Below are positions 47,590 through 56,812 of a DNA stretch of 64,000 nt, in pieces (within the stretch, counting starts at the first letter, position 1; the number at the start of each line of letters is the position of its first letter). The translations under genes and the position numbers were made by a program. The notes under the pieces are model-generated. The model had not been told where the DNA came from. It saw only the letters and a list, made by a program, of their open reading frames with translations, and searched no databases. Source of the DNA: Parashewanella tropica (GTDB lineage: Bacteria > Pseudomonadota > Gammaproteobacteria > Enterobacterales > Shewanellaceae). Location of the stretch: the NCBI RefSeq assembly GCF_004358445.1, contig NZ_CP037951.1:1971501-2035500 (forward strand), read 5' to 3'.

Positions 47590-48546
47590 ATGTCTCAACA
47601 ATCAGAAGCCATTTCAGAATTATCAAAGAAGCAGCAAACACGACAAAATAAACTACAAAAAAAGTTACGTCGTGAAGTGGGTAATGCCATTGCTGACTAT
47701 AACATGATTGAAGATGGTGATCGGATTATGTGTTGTCTTTCTGGTGGTAAAGACAGTTATGCCATGCTTGATATTTTAATAAACTTACAACAACGCGCAC
47801 CTATTAACTTTGAAATCATAGCTGTAAATTTAGATCAGAAACAGCCAGGTTTTCCAGAGCACATACTACCCGATTATCTTGATAAATTAGGCATTGCCTA
47901 TCATATCCTTGAAAAAGATACCTATAGTATCGTTAAAGAAAAAATACCAGAAGGGAAAACCACCTGTTCACTTTGCTCTCGCTTGAGACGTGGAACATTA
48001 TATGGTTTTGCCCAACATATTGGCGCGACAAAAATTGCACTCGGTCACCATCGTGACGACATAATTGAAACTCTATTCTTGAATATGTTCTATGGTGGGA
48101 AAATGAAGGCTATGCCACCAAAGCTATTATCAGATGATGGCGCCAATGTGGTTATTCGCCCCCTAGCCTATTGTCGTGAAAAAGATATTGCTGAATATGC
48201 TGAATTAAAAGGGTTTCCAATAATTCCATGTAATTTATGTGGCTCGCAGGAAAACTTAAAACGCCAAGCTGTAAAAGATATGCTTAAGCAGTGGGATCGC
48301 CAGCACCCTGGTCGTATTGAAACTATTTTTACCGCGATGCAAAATACTGCACCTTCACAAGGCTTGGATAGAGAACAGTTTGATTTTGTGTCACTTACTC
48401 GTGATCCAAATGCGAAAAATACTGGAGCTGGAGCTGTAGCTGATGCAGACTTACCAGCATTCGACTTTACTGACGTAAATAACAATGGCCACATTAATTT
48501 AGATATTTCAAAACGAATTGATATTGTAAATACGTTTAAGCCATAA
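47590..48546 (+). CDS. ttcA: tRNA 2-thiocytidine biosynthesis protein TtcA
   Basis: A 318-residue PP-loop ATPase. Signature [18 protein letters not shown], and two Cys-x-x-Cys pairs (CSLC, CNLC) that hold the [4Fe-4S] cluster. It puts 2-thio on C32 of tRNAs. The start aligns with E. coli TtcA, but the only visible ribosome site lies within the terminator stem of uspE. A separate terminator follows at 48563. Confidence 0.96.
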   Translation: MSQQSEAISELSKKQQTRQNKLQKKLRREVGNAIADYNMIEDGDRIMCCLSGGKDSYAMLDILINLQQRAPINFEIIAVNLDQKQPGFPEHILPDYLDKLGIAYHILEKDTYSIVKEKIPEGKTTCSLCSRLRRGTLYGFAQHIGATKIALGHHRDDIIETLFLNMFYGGKMKAMPPKLLSDDGANVVIRPLAYCREKDIAEYAELKGFPIIPCNLCGSQENLKRQAVKDMLKQWDRQHPGRIETIFTAMQNTAPSQGLDREQFDFVSLTRDPNAKNTGAGAVADADLPAFDFTDVNNNGHINLDISKRIDIVNTFKP

Positions 48547-48562
48547 AAGGCTACGTTGAATA

Positions 48563-48590
48563 AAAGCCCGATGGGTTCGGGCTTTATTTG
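48563..48590. terminator. Bidirectional terminator between ttcA and a recombinase
   Basis: Stem AAAGCCCGA, loop of five, TCGGGCTTT, with T-rich on the plus side. It ends ttcA. The 3' end of the minus-strand recombinase (stop codon at 48584-48586) lies inside the same hairpin, so both transcripts share it. Confidence 0.8.
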
Positions 48591-49630
48591 TTGTAGGTCG
48601 CTAACATTCTCAAATCTTTATGACCTGTTCGAGATTGGATTTTCATAATCCCTACGTTATCAATTCCCATCTGAGTAACAATGCCACTTCTTGCGCTATG
48701 AGCCCCAAATTGGCGTTCATCTAACCCCGCTTTTTTTAAGTACTTTTTTAAAATACGATTTACATCAGCGGCGCTAATTGCTGGAAACTCATTTTTATTA
48801 TTTTGTTTAAGACTAAGACCATTTGTAGCCAAACTTCTAAAAATTGGCCCTTGGGTTATGCCACTAACTTGTAGCCAATCTTCAACATAATGATACGGTG
48901 CGAAAGATTCGTCATTAGGGAGTATTTTTATTTCACTCTTACCTGCTTGATTCGTCTTTGTGAATCGCATTGTTACCACTAATGCATCTCCTCTGAAAAA
49001 TAAACTATCAGTGGTTAATTTTACGATTTCACTTCTACGAAATCCGCCAGCTCTTAATAGCGTGAGTAATGCTAAATCACGATGTTTTATGAGTTGCCGA
49101 GATTCCGATTTTATTACGTTAATGATTTTTTCTAATTCATTATTAAGTAGTGGTTTTTTTTCATCGTACATCAGTTGTCTATAATGGTTACGACGAAAAC
49201 CCTCTAAAGATTTTATAATTTCAGGGTGATTGGTTGGAGTGTTAAATCCATGTTCAATATGAAAATGCCTAATGGCAGCGACTCTAATACTTATTGCACT
49301 ATTACTTAACTGTCTTGCAGATGGCTCTCCATTGAAGTTACCAATATGAAGACGAGTCATTTCTTGACCAAGATAGGCAAGGACAACTTCAGGAATAGCT
49401 GGTAGCGAATTAAAACCATGTATTTGGCAAAATTGAGTAAAGTTGTTCCACGCTGAAGAATAGGATTTTATTGTATTTTCTGATCGTCTATATACTTGCT
49501 GTGATGCGGCCTTTCTTGCGTTTTCTAACAATGCATTTGGAAGTTTACTCAGTTGTAAATCACTATGTTCTTGATTGATGGAATTTATAGCAGTTTTAGA
49601 CAAAAATCGCTGCATTATTATACTCAACAA
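48584..49630 (-). CDS. Tyrosine recombinase, lone, ends right after the catalytic Tyr
   Basis: A 348-residue tyrosine recombinase (341 if the Met of MQRFLSK at 49615 is used). Catalytic features: Arg in GGFRRSEIV, Lys in FTKTNQAGK, GAHSARSGIVTQM (His-x-x-Arg), TGHKD, and the nucleophile in LATYNK. The Tyr is the third-last residue, so the usual C-terminal exchange helix of about 10-20 residues is absent. That could be real in this subfamily or a truncation by the shared ttcA terminator. A dif-like site lies just upstream of the start. Confidence 0.88.
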   Translation of the reverse strand: MLSIIMQRFLSKTAINSINQEHSDLQLSKLPNALLENARKAASQQVYRRSENTIKSYSSAWNNFTQFCQIHGFNSLPAIPEVVLAYLGQEMTRLHIGNFNGEPSARQLSNSAISIRVAAIRHFHIEHGFNTPTNHPEIIKSLEGFRRNHYRQLMYDEKKPLLNNELEKIINVIKSESRQLIKHRDLALLTLLRAGGFRRSEIVKLTTDSLFFRGDALVVTMRFTKTNQAGKSEIKILPNDESFAPYHYVEDWLQVSGITQGPIFRSLATNGLSLKQNNKNEFPAISAADVNRILKKYLKKAGLDERQFGAHSARSGIVTQMGIDNVGIMKIQSRTGHKDLRMLATYNK

Positions 49631-49640
49631 ATATTACGAT

Positions 49641-49658
49641 CGATAATTGCAGTTATAG
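49641..49658. other. dif-like core site 2
   Basis: CGATAA-TTGCAG-TTATAG: ATAA and TTAT flank a 6-bp centre as in Xer core sites. The left inner arm (CGATAA) equals that of the site at 37605. The arms are less symmetric than in site 1. It lies about 10 bases upstream of the recombinase gene (start 49630). Confidence 0.4.
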
Positions 49659-49808
49659 TACATAGTTAATGATCAGCGATCAATAGCTGTATAAAATGGT
49701 ATAACCACAAATTAAATCTGTAAGATATTCAAGATAAAGTTAGCTACAAATAAAACTATTTAAAGCTTTAAGGACATAATGTTTATGTGAAAGGTTAAAG
49801 TGAAGCTT

Positions 49809-50312
49809 TTAGTCGTTAACATTCACTTTAGCTAATTCCAACAGCTCATCAATGGTTTGACCATAATCTGAAAAACCATTTGTCTGTTGATATTCTTTAA
49901 GTCGCTGTAAAATATCATTTGGGATTTCGATATGGGACTTTTTATTTCTTTTTAAGATTTGTTGATACTCTTTTCGAATGTGTCGCCACCCGTCATCACT
50001 AAAGAATCGATTGATGTCTTCATTCGCAGCACCAAGTTGGGGTAAGAATTCTTTATTGCTCTTTTTTCGATTTAAAACTTCGTTAAGCAATTTAGATAAA
50101 TGTAAGCACGAATCACTATTTATTTTGTAATTAGACGTTGGATCAATAAATAGATGTGACTTTTTAGGATCTAGGTGTTCTTTAGCTGTTTTAAGTACCA
50201 ATGGAATTAAGAAATTAATCTCTTCTGGTTTAATTAGCCATAACTTACGACCTGCTTTAGGTGCGCCAAAATGATAATTCCATGATTGTGGTTGGTATGA
50301 GTCAGACATCAA
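49809..50312 (-). CDS. Hypothetical protein with ribbon-helix-helix-like C-terminus
   Basis: A 167-residue protein. The last 50 residues (KSHIEIPNDILQRLKEYQQT then FSDYGQTIDELLELAK) look like a beta strand followed by two helices, as in ribbon-helix-helix DNA-binding proteins and the MatP C-terminus. The N-terminal part is helical with a central acidic region. It is alone on the minus strand, about 180 bp upstream of the recombinase. It could be a regulator of that recombinase, but I have no direct evidence. Confidence 0.6.
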   Translation of the reverse strand: MMSDSYQPQSWNYHFGAPKAGRKLWLIKPEEINFLIPLVLKTAKEHLDPKKSHLFIDPTSNYKINSDSCLHLSKLLNEVLNRKKSNKEFLPQLGAANEDINRFFSDDGWRHIRKEYQQILKRNKKSHIEIPNDILQRLKEYQQTNGFSDYGQTIDELLELAKVNVND

Positions 50313-50423
50313 ATCACCCTAATTAAAATGGTTAAACCATGTTATCAAGGATTTGATTTTTTTGGTATAAACTTGCCAAGAAATAACTTAGCAAGTTTAT
50401 TAATAAGGGGCGTGAATTGAAAG

Positions 50424-51041
50424 TTAATCAAACCATGGGCTGATGCGAACGGGACTATTATTGAAATCCAGTCGAGTTAAGTTTTGTAATTGAGCTTTGC
50501 TTAATACAAACTTATCTTTTATTTCTTGAGGTTTGTCATTGATTTTAACTGATGTAGCACTATTAAATTTAAACGTTATTCCTGTTATCCCTTTGCTGAA
50601 ATACTTCATTGGAAAGCCTTGAAGATCGGCATAGAGGTCATCCATTTCATTATACATTTGCTTTAAACTGGTTCCTGTATAATGCTTTTGCTTCGTTTTT
50701 GAAGCTATTTGCATTTGGATACCACATTTACTCGAATCTCCAGCTAATTCTAATTGAATCAGAGCCCTATTAGATTTTAGCTTTTCGTCATATGGCAAAA
50801 GTAGTTGTTGATCATGAGTATAAACAAGAGGGTATGTTTTCTTCTCTGTTGCAATTTTTCCAGATAAAATTTTACAGTCTTGGCTATTCGGCACATAAAA
50901 AGCGATAGTGATCAGGCTGTAATCGTTTTTATTGACTCGCTTTAATCTATCGTAAAATCCTTTATATTCTAATGAAATTTCGCCAGCGCTCACGCCTAAA
51001 CTGGTAAAGAGTAAACTACTAATTAATAGCTTTTTTAACAT
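50424..51041 (-). CDS. DUF2987 family periplasmic protein
   Basis: A 205-residue protein with a signal peptide (MLKKLLISSLLFTSLGVSAG). The DUF2987 core is visible as EYKGFYDRLKRVNKNDYSLI and the tail TSLKQMYNEMDDLYADLQGF. This family is found in Vibrio and Shewanella relatives, function unknown. The start overlaps the 3' end of the preceding glucosaminidase gene by 23 bases, so the two are likely co-translated. Confidence 0.9.
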   Translation of the reverse strand: MLKKLLISSLLFTSLGVSAGEISLEYKGFYDRLKRVNKNDYSLITIAFYVPNSQDCKILSGKIATEKKTYPLVYTHDQQLLLPYDEKLKSNRALIQLELAGDSSKCGIQMQIASKTKQKHYTGTSLKQMYNEMDDLYADLQGFPMKYFSKGITGITFKFNSATSVKINDKPQEIKDKFVLSKAQLQNLTRLDFNNSPVRISPWFD

Positions 51042-51912
51042 TATTTACATCCAAATATTGCTTGTTATGACGTAGCATACTTAATAGCTCGTCGATATAA
51101 TCATCTTGACGCTCTGAATAATTAATTAACCCATACACTAATTTAGCTGCAGTTGGTTGATTCCCTTCAGAGCGGAGATCAGATCTTATCCGTCGAAATA
51201 AATCATAAGCCGCGTTCGTATTTAGATTATTCATATATGATGCGATTGAATCATCGACAGTCTTAAATACAGCAACTTCATGTGTTAGCCCTTCTTGGCG
51301 GGAGCTTGGAATTAACCCACACCCTTTAACAAAGCACCATTGACCAAAAAAGTTATTCCCTTTTCGAGCAAATCGCGATGTCCCCCACCCTGATTCATTT
51401 GCAGCCTGTACTAAAACAAGTGCTTCAGGGACAGTATCGACTCTGCTTAATAAATCTGAAAAAGCTTGGTCATTTACTCTTTGAAAACTGAAGTTATATT
51501 TGTTGGCAATGCGGTTTAGTTTTGCTTGTTCGCCATCACTCAAGTTCTCACTGTTGTCCAGTTGCTTTTTGATTCCGACGATAAACTTTCTGTCTGAACG
51601 GATAAGTTGGTTTTGCTTCCGAACCGCAGGACGAATGAAATTAAAAAAAGCTTCTTTTCGCTTTGCTGTTTCTTTAATTGCTGAAAAATCAGGAAAGGGT
51701 TGTGTTTCTACTTTGTTTTTCTTTATCGCAAGGCTGTCTTGAGTCTCATGAGTGTTTTCAGTAGAAATAAAAACAACTCTAAATCCATAAAGGAGTACCA
51801 CACTTGTACCTAATGCAAGAATATACTTTCCGACTTTTCCTGTTCTCAAGCAATACCCCTTAATGATTTCTAACATGATTGAACATATTATATTTAATTT
51901 TAAGCTAACCAT
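51019..51912 (-). CDS. Bax-like glucosaminidase domain protein
   Basis: A 297-residue protein with one N-terminal membrane helix (YILALGTSVVLLYGFRVVF) and a C-terminal glucosaminidase/Bax domain: ALVLVQAANESGWGTSRFAR, NNFFGQWCFVKGCGLIPSSR and VFKTVDDSIASYMNNLNTN. The Glu in AANESGWGTS is the likely catalytic acid. It probably cleaves peptidoglycan in the periplasm. The initial Met is uncertain: a second candidate, MLEIIKGYCL, lies 36 bases further on (51876). The DUF2987 gene follows with overlap. Confidence 0.85.
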   Translation of the reverse strand: MVSLKLNIICSIMLEIIKGYCLRTGKVGKYILALGTSVVLLYGFRVVFISTENTHETQDSLAIKKNKVETQPFPDFSAIKETAKRKEAFFNFIRPAVRKQNQLIRSDRKFIVGIKKQLDNSENLSDGEQAKLNRIANKYNFSFQRVNDQAFSDLLSRVDTVPEALVLVQAANESGWGTSRFARKGNNFFGQWCFVKGCGLIPSSRQEGLTHEVAVFKTVDDSIASYMNNLNTNAAYDLFRRIRSDLRSEGNQPTAAKLVYGLINYSERQDDYIDELLSMLRHNKQYLDVNNVKKAIN

Positions 51913-52063
51913 AAAGCAGATGATGTGAGATTTGTAACCACAACATTAAATAGCTCTATATACCTATAGAAAAATGAAATTCCCATCGTTATAATCGTCG
52001 ACATAATTGGTTCAAGACCACCTAACTAACTGGATTTAGTTTACATTTGCCAAGGAAAATGGT

Positions 52064-52960
52064 TTGGATAATAGATTACCCAAAAGCTGTAAGGTTGTAG
52101 CGATTGGCGGAGGCCATGGGCTAGGACAAGTTTTAAAAGCATTATCATATTTAGAAAACAACCTTACTGCACTGGTCACAACTACTGATAACGGTGGCTC
52201 AAGTGGTAAAATTCGCAACGTTAGCCCTACGATAGCTTGGGGTGACATTCGAAATTGTATCGAAAGTCTTGCCGACCTTAACTCAGTTCAATCTAATTTA
52301 TTTTCATACCGTTTCCCAGGAGAAACAGGCTTCGGTGGTCATGCGTTAGGCAACCTTCTGCTACATCACCTTTCCCAGTCTATTACACCATTAGGTGCTA
52401 TTGAATATTTCAAGCACCAGTTGAATATTAAAGCTAATATTTTACCAATGCTTACGACTGAAAATGATTTGTTAGCCATTTATCCTGATGGCAAGTCAAC
52501 AGTCGGTGAGTTGCAAATTGATTCGAATCCTATGATCCCAACGGCTTTATCATTGATTAAGCCAGCAACAGGTTTAACAGAAGTTATGGATAAAATCGCT
52601 TCTGCAGATTTAATAATTTTCGCTCCAGGTAGCTTTTTTACCAGTGTTGTTCCCAGCTTGCTTATTGAATCGTACTCTAAAGCCATTTCTAATTCTAAAG
52701 CTCGACTTGTATTTATAAATAATCTAACTGTTGAAAACAGCTCTGCAGCTTATCTTACTTTTTATCAAAAGAAACAATATATTGAGGGTTTTCTTAACTA
52801 TCGAAAAATCGATTATTTAATAGAAAATGCATCTGTATTTTACAAATCAGATAACATTATACGACGACCATTAATTGATGTTGAAACAGGCCTACATTGT
52901 CCAGATTCACTGCGCTTTGCCTTATCTGATATATCTCTATCTGAAAAACATGTGGCATGA
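52064..52960 (+). CDS. YvcK/CofD-like protein (gluconeogenesis factor family)
   Basis: A 298-residue protein of the YvcK/CofD-like family (KVVAIGGGHGLGQVLKALSY, VTTTDNGGSSGKIRN, WGDIRNCIESLAD, FGGHALGNLLLHHL). In Bacillus YvcK is a UDP-sugar-binding factor needed for growth on gluconeogenic carbon and for cell shape. The start is TTG at 52064, preceded by AAGGA at eight bases. The start cannot be ATG because the ATG at 52059 is in another frame. Confidence 0.9.
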   Translation: MDNRLPKSCKVVAIGGGHGLGQVLKALSYLENNLTALVTTTDNGGSSGKIRNVSPTIAWGDIRNCIESLADLNSVQSNLFSYRFPGETGFGGHALGNLLLHHLSQSITPLGAIEYFKHQLNIKANILPMLTTENDLLAIYPDGKSTVGELQIDSNPMIPTALSLIKPATGLTEVMDKIASADLIIFAPGSFFTSVVPSLLIESYSKAISNSKARLVFINNLTVENSSAAYLTFYQKKQYIEGFLNYRKIDYLIENASVFYKSDNIIRRPLIDVETGLHCPDSLRFALSDISLSEKHVA

Positions 52961-53040
52961 GTCAAAAATTCGCAACATAAGAAATGTTTCAAAATGGTTT
53001 GATATATGTAAAATGTAGTATTCTAAACGGAGTTTTTTTT

Positions 53041-54609
53041 ATGAAAAAAGTATATCATTCTATTTTGTTAACTGGATTATTCTCTAGTCTATTTGCTTGT
53101 GGTGGAGGTAGTAACTCTAATGATAACGGTCCAAGTGCTCTAACTTGGCAAAAGGACCAATTTTCACCTGCAGCAAGTTTTAAAAATTTTTGCGCTAAGC
53201 CCAGAAATGGTAATTTCCCAGATAAACAAGGCTCTGATCAACATGAAAAAATGTGGCTACGGTCTTGGAATGATCATACTTATCTTTGGTATAGAGAAGT
53301 TGAAGATAAAAATCCTGCTAATTTCAGTGTAAAAGACTATTTTGCACAATTAAAAACTACAGCTAAAACCCCTAGTGGGAATAATAAAGATCGATTTCAT
53401 TTTTCTATGCCTACTGAGAGGTGGCAAAAACTCAGCCAAGGCGGAGTTTCATTAAGTTATGGTGCCCAGTTTGAGCTGATTAATAGAGCTCCTCCTAGAA
53501 AAGCTGTAATTGCGTATACCGAACCAAATTCTCCTGCTGCTCAAAATGGACTAGCGAGAGGAGATGAGATAGTCTCAATTAATGGTAAAAGCTTTTCTAC
53601 CACTAATGATGTTGAGTTGTTAAATTCAGCGTTATCTCCTAACTCGTCAAATAGATCTTACAATTTTACATTTGCCAGAGTTGATGGTACGCAATATACC
53701 GTTAGTTTGACTCCGAAGGAGATTACAACAACACCAGTACAGAACGTTAAAACACTTGACACCGCGACCGGAAAAGTTGGCTATTTACTATTTAATAGGC
53801 ATATTCGACCTGCAGAGGCTCAGCTTAAATCAGCGTTCGATAAACTCGCTTCAGAAAAGGTTTCGGATTTAGTTGTTGATTTACGATATAACGGTGGCGG
53901 TTACTTAGTATTAGCAAGTCAATTGGCTTACATGGTCGCAGGATCCGCTAATACCAATAACAAAACATTTGAGCTGAACACTTTTAATGATAAACACCCT
54001 ACTACAAACCCTGTTACAGGCCAACGTATTTTACCGTTCGGTTTTTTTAATACAGGGAAAGGGCTGTCATTAAGTAATGGAACGCCCTTACCTTCATTGA
54101 ATTTAGATAGAGTGTTTGTACTAACCTCAGATGATACTTGTTCTGCAAGTGAGGCTTTTATAAATGGACTACGTGGTATTGATGTCGATGTTGTCCAAAT
54201 TGGTGGAAAAACTTGCGGTAAACCTTATGGTTTTTATGCTCAAGATAATTGTGGTGAAACGTACTTCACCGTTCAATTTAAAGGCTCTAACCATAAAGGG
54301 TTTGGTGACTATGCTGATGGCTTTGAACCTGATCAATCTCCAGTTGTGAATGGAACGCAGGTTCCTGGGTGTCTAGTTAAAGACGACTTTAGACACCCTC
54401 TTGGGGATAAGAATGAGGCAATGTTAAAAGCAGCATTGGATTACCGTATCAATAAGACCTGCCCTAGTCTTCCGAGCAGTTTTGGTTTTGCAAGTAAGAC
54501 TAATACAAATGACAGTGATAATGAGCAATTAAGTATTAAAGAACCAACACAAGATTATTTACGTTTTGTGCTACAAAATAGAATAATTACTGAACGTTCG
54601 GCGAATTAA
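53041..54609 (+). CDS. S41-family peptidase lipoprotein with PDZ domain
   Basis: A 522-residue lipoprotein (signal then LFACGGGSN lipobox). A PDZ-like domain (KAVIAYTEPNSPAAQNGLAR and GDEIVSINGKSF) precedes the S41 protease domain: VGYLLFNRHI, VVDLRYNGGGYLVLASQLAY, catalytic Ser in DDTCSASEAFINGLRG, and a Lys/Gly patch VVQIGGKTCGKPYGFYA. Such proteases process or degrade secreted proteins. I start it at the Met of MKKVYHSILL; the ribosome site GGAG lies eight bases before it. It is followed one base later by a small lipoprotein gene. Confidence 0.88.
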   Translation: MKKVYHSILLTGLFSSLFACGGGSNSNDNGPSALTWQKDQFSPAASFKNFCAKPRNGNFPDKQGSDQHEKMWLRSWNDHTYLWYREVEDKNPANFSVKDYFAQLKTTAKTPSGNNKDRFHFSMPTERWQKLSQGGVSLSYGAQFELINRAPPRKAVIAYTEPNSPAAQNGLARGDEIVSINGKSFSTTNDVELLNSALSPNSSNRSYNFTFARVDGTQYTVSLTPKEITTTPVQNVKTLDTATGKVGYLLFNRHIRPAEAQLKSAFDKLASEKVSDLVVDLRYNGGGYLVLASQLAYMVAGSANTNNKTFELNTFNDKHPTTNPVTGQRILPFGFFNTGKGLSLSNGTPLPSLNLDRVFVLTSDDTCSASEAFINGLRGIDVDVVQIGGKTCGKPYGFYAQDNCGETYFTVQFKGSNHKGFGDYADGFEPDQSPVVNGTQVPGCLVKDDFRHPLGDKNEAMLKAALDYRINKTCPSLPSSFGFASKTNTNDSDNEQLSIKEPTQDYLRFVLQNRIITERSAN

Positions 54610-54610
54610 T

Positions 54611-54985
54611 ATGAAGTTAAACAAACGCTTATTTATGCCTTTGTCCTTGCTTTTATCCTCTTGCGCAATATCGCAAGAGGATAAAATATATCCTGCTGTG
54701 CTCGTTGACGCCCCTACAACCCTTCATAAACTGGAAATAAAACTTGCTGAATTACTCAATAAATCTCAAGTTACTTTGAAAAAGGATGCGTTTCAAACAA
54801 GCAATCAAGTCATTATTGAACGGCCTTTTTACAAGGATTCTAGTGGTAGATTGATTGATGGGAGAAGGATGGAATTACCAACAGTAGTTTTGTTGTACAA
54901 GCAAAATGGACACTGCTTTATAAAAGTACATGACCAACTTCATCCAATCTCTGAAATATCATGTAAAAAAATACCGCCACAATAA
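54611..54985 (+). CDS. Small lipoprotein, hypothetical
   Basis: A 124-residue protein with a lipoprotein signal (LFMPLSLLLSSC). The mature part is mixed alpha/beta with two late Cys residues (NGHCFIKVHDQL, SEISCKKIPP). It begins one base after the S41 protease stop, so it is translationally coupled and probably a partner, such as an inhibitor or a chaperone. No family recognised. Confidence 0.65.
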   Translation: MKLNKRLFMPLSLLLSSCAISQEDKIYPAVLVDAPTTLHKLEIKLAELLNKSQVTLKKDAFQTSNQVIIERPFYKDSSGRLIDGRRMELPTVVLLYKQNGHCFIKVHDQLHPISEISCKKIPPQ

Positions 54986-54996
54986 TGAGGCGGTAT
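54965..54996 (-). terminator. Terminator for the chemoreceptor transcript
   Basis: Stem ATACCGCC, loop of ten, GGCGGTAT; read on the minus strand it ends in a run of T (positions 54965-54970). It lies 22 bases after the stop of the leftward chemoreceptor gene. It may work weakly for the plus-strand lipoprotein as well. Confidence 0.75.
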
Positions 54997-55017
54997 GACT
55001 TTCTGAACTAATACGCT

Positions 55018-56586
55018 TTATCTAACTAAAAACCGACTAATTAACGATCGAACTTCATTTGTCGTTTTTTCTAATTCATTCGAGGCATTCTTAGACTCTT
55101 CGGATGATTTTTGAGTTTCTTCAGCACTATTCGATATTTCTTGGATCCGTTGATTAATATGGCCAGCTACGTGGCTTTGTTCTTCAACAGCGGCTGACAT
55201 TTGCATAGACATATCAGTGATATTTCTTACTGCAGAAGATATTCCTTCTAAAGACTTTGATGTATTTTGAACAACTTCTACCCCATCTTTAGCTATGTTT
55301 TCTCCAGCTACAGCAGCTGATACCGCACTATTGGCATTTGCTGACAATTCCTCAACAACAGAATGAATTTGCTGTGTAGACTCACGGGTTTTTGCAGCTA
55401 ACGCACGGACTTCGTCAGCGACAACACTAAACCCTCGCCCATGTTCACCAGCTCGAGCAGCTTCAATTGCAGCATTCAAAGCAAGCAAGTTAGTTTGTTC
55501 AGCAATAGAGTTAATCAGGTCTGCGGCTTGACTAATTTGAGTTGTTGATTGTGCTAACTGATTTACTGTTTGTGAAATTGATGAAACTGAAGTATTGAGT
55601 TCAGAAATTACTTTTAGTGACTGTTGAGCTAACAACTCACCATCATTAACATTCGTTAAAGCTGATTCAGCGCTAGATGCATTTTGAATTATTCTTTCTG
55701 ATACTTCATTAATCGCTTGTGTCATTTGATCGATAGCAGATGCAACTTCCTCAGTTACCTTTCTCTGTTCACAAGCTTCTATCGCGGTATTAGAAGCCTT
55801 AGTTGTGGTAATTGAAGTTAATTCATCCAGTTTTACAACCGAATCATTAATGCGTGTAAGTGCTGTTCTATTTCGAGCATATTCACAAGCAAGAATTAAT
55901 TTTCCTACGGCACTGACCGGATCGCCACCAAAATAACTCTGTGCAACAATTTCATTGGCATACACACCGGGTACCAATTTAGTTACTTGCTGCCATTCTA
56001 GTTTTCTTTGATAGGCAACCCAAAATAAAGATACTAATCCTGTTGCAATAAATAATGCTGATAATGTTGGTCCGTATTGAATGCCAGTAATAATTGCTGC
56101 TGCACTACATGGTATTGAGATCCCCATTGTACGCTTGGCAAACCTTGAGCATGATTTAAATAGAGAAACAGGCACTTTATTAGCGCTTATCCGGCGATAT
56201 AATTTTGCCGCTCTTTGCTTTTCTTCTGGTGTGGCATTTACCCTTACAGATTCATATCCTATTAAGGTTCGATTTTCGTATAGAGGGGTGACAAATGCAC
56301 TTACCCAATAAAAGTCACCGTTTTTCCGTCTATTTTTTACCAAGCCCATCCAGACATTGCCACTTTTTAACGTTCTCCACATTTCGTGAAAAACAGAAGC
56401 AGGCATATCGGGATGACGGATAATATTATGCGGTTGTCCTATAAGTTCTTCGGTTGTAAACCCGCTTACATCTATGAAGGCTTGGTTACAATGAGTGATA
56501 TTTCCATGAGTATCTGTAGATGATATCAATTGATCATTTTCACTGATTATAAATTCTTTATCCGTAACTGGAAGATTTGCTCTCAT
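55018..56586 (-). CDS. Aer-like methyl-accepting chemotaxis protein with PAS domain
   Basis: A 522-residue cytoplasm-facing receptor. An N-terminal PAS domain (residues about 10-115, with [20 protein letters not shown] and [18 protein letters not shown]) is like the FAD-binding PAS of Aer. A hydrophobic hairpin at about 154-192 anchors it. The signalling domain holds the hairpin tip [20 protein letters not shown]. It probably senses redox or oxygen and steers motility through CheA/CheW. No HAMP domain is clear. Monocistronic. Confidence 0.93.
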   Translation of the reverse strand: MRANLPVTDKEFIISENDQLISSTDTHGNITHCNQAFIDVSGFTTEELIGQPHNIIRHPDMPASVFHEMWRTLKSGNVWMGLVKNRRKNGDFYWVSAFVTPLYENRTLIGYESVRVNATPEEKQRAAKLYRRISANKVPVSLFKSCSRFAKRTMGISIPCSAAAIITGIQYGPTLSALFIATGLVSLFWVAYQRKLEWQQVTKLVPGVYANEIVAQSYFGGDPVSAVGKLILACEYARNRTALTRINDSVVKLDELTSITTTKASNTAIEACEQRKVTEEVASAIDQMTQAINEVSERIIQNASSAESALTNVNDGELLAQQSLKVISELNTSVSSISQTVNQLAQSTTQISQAADLINSIAEQTNLLALNAAIEAARAGEHGRGFSVVADEVRALAAKTRESTQQIHSVVEELSANANSAVSAAVAGENIAKDGVEVVQNTSKSLEGISSAVRNITDMSMQMSAAVEEQSHVAGHINQRIQEISNSAEETQKSSEESKNASNELEKTTNEVRSLISRFLVR

Positions 56587-56812
56587 TGTTATGCCGTATT
56601 TTTATTATTTATCATTTGTCCTTTTGACAGTAATCGGCATTAAAATATAAAACATAAGGAATTTAAAGTAGAACCGATATAAAAATGTCATATAAGCGTA
56701 TTTATCGTACATTTGTGCTGTGAATGACTTAAGAAAGTAGATTTCTAGAGGTGCCACTTTATTTATATTCAACTAGGAATAGAAAGCGAGCACCTCAATT
56801 ATTAGTATTTTG

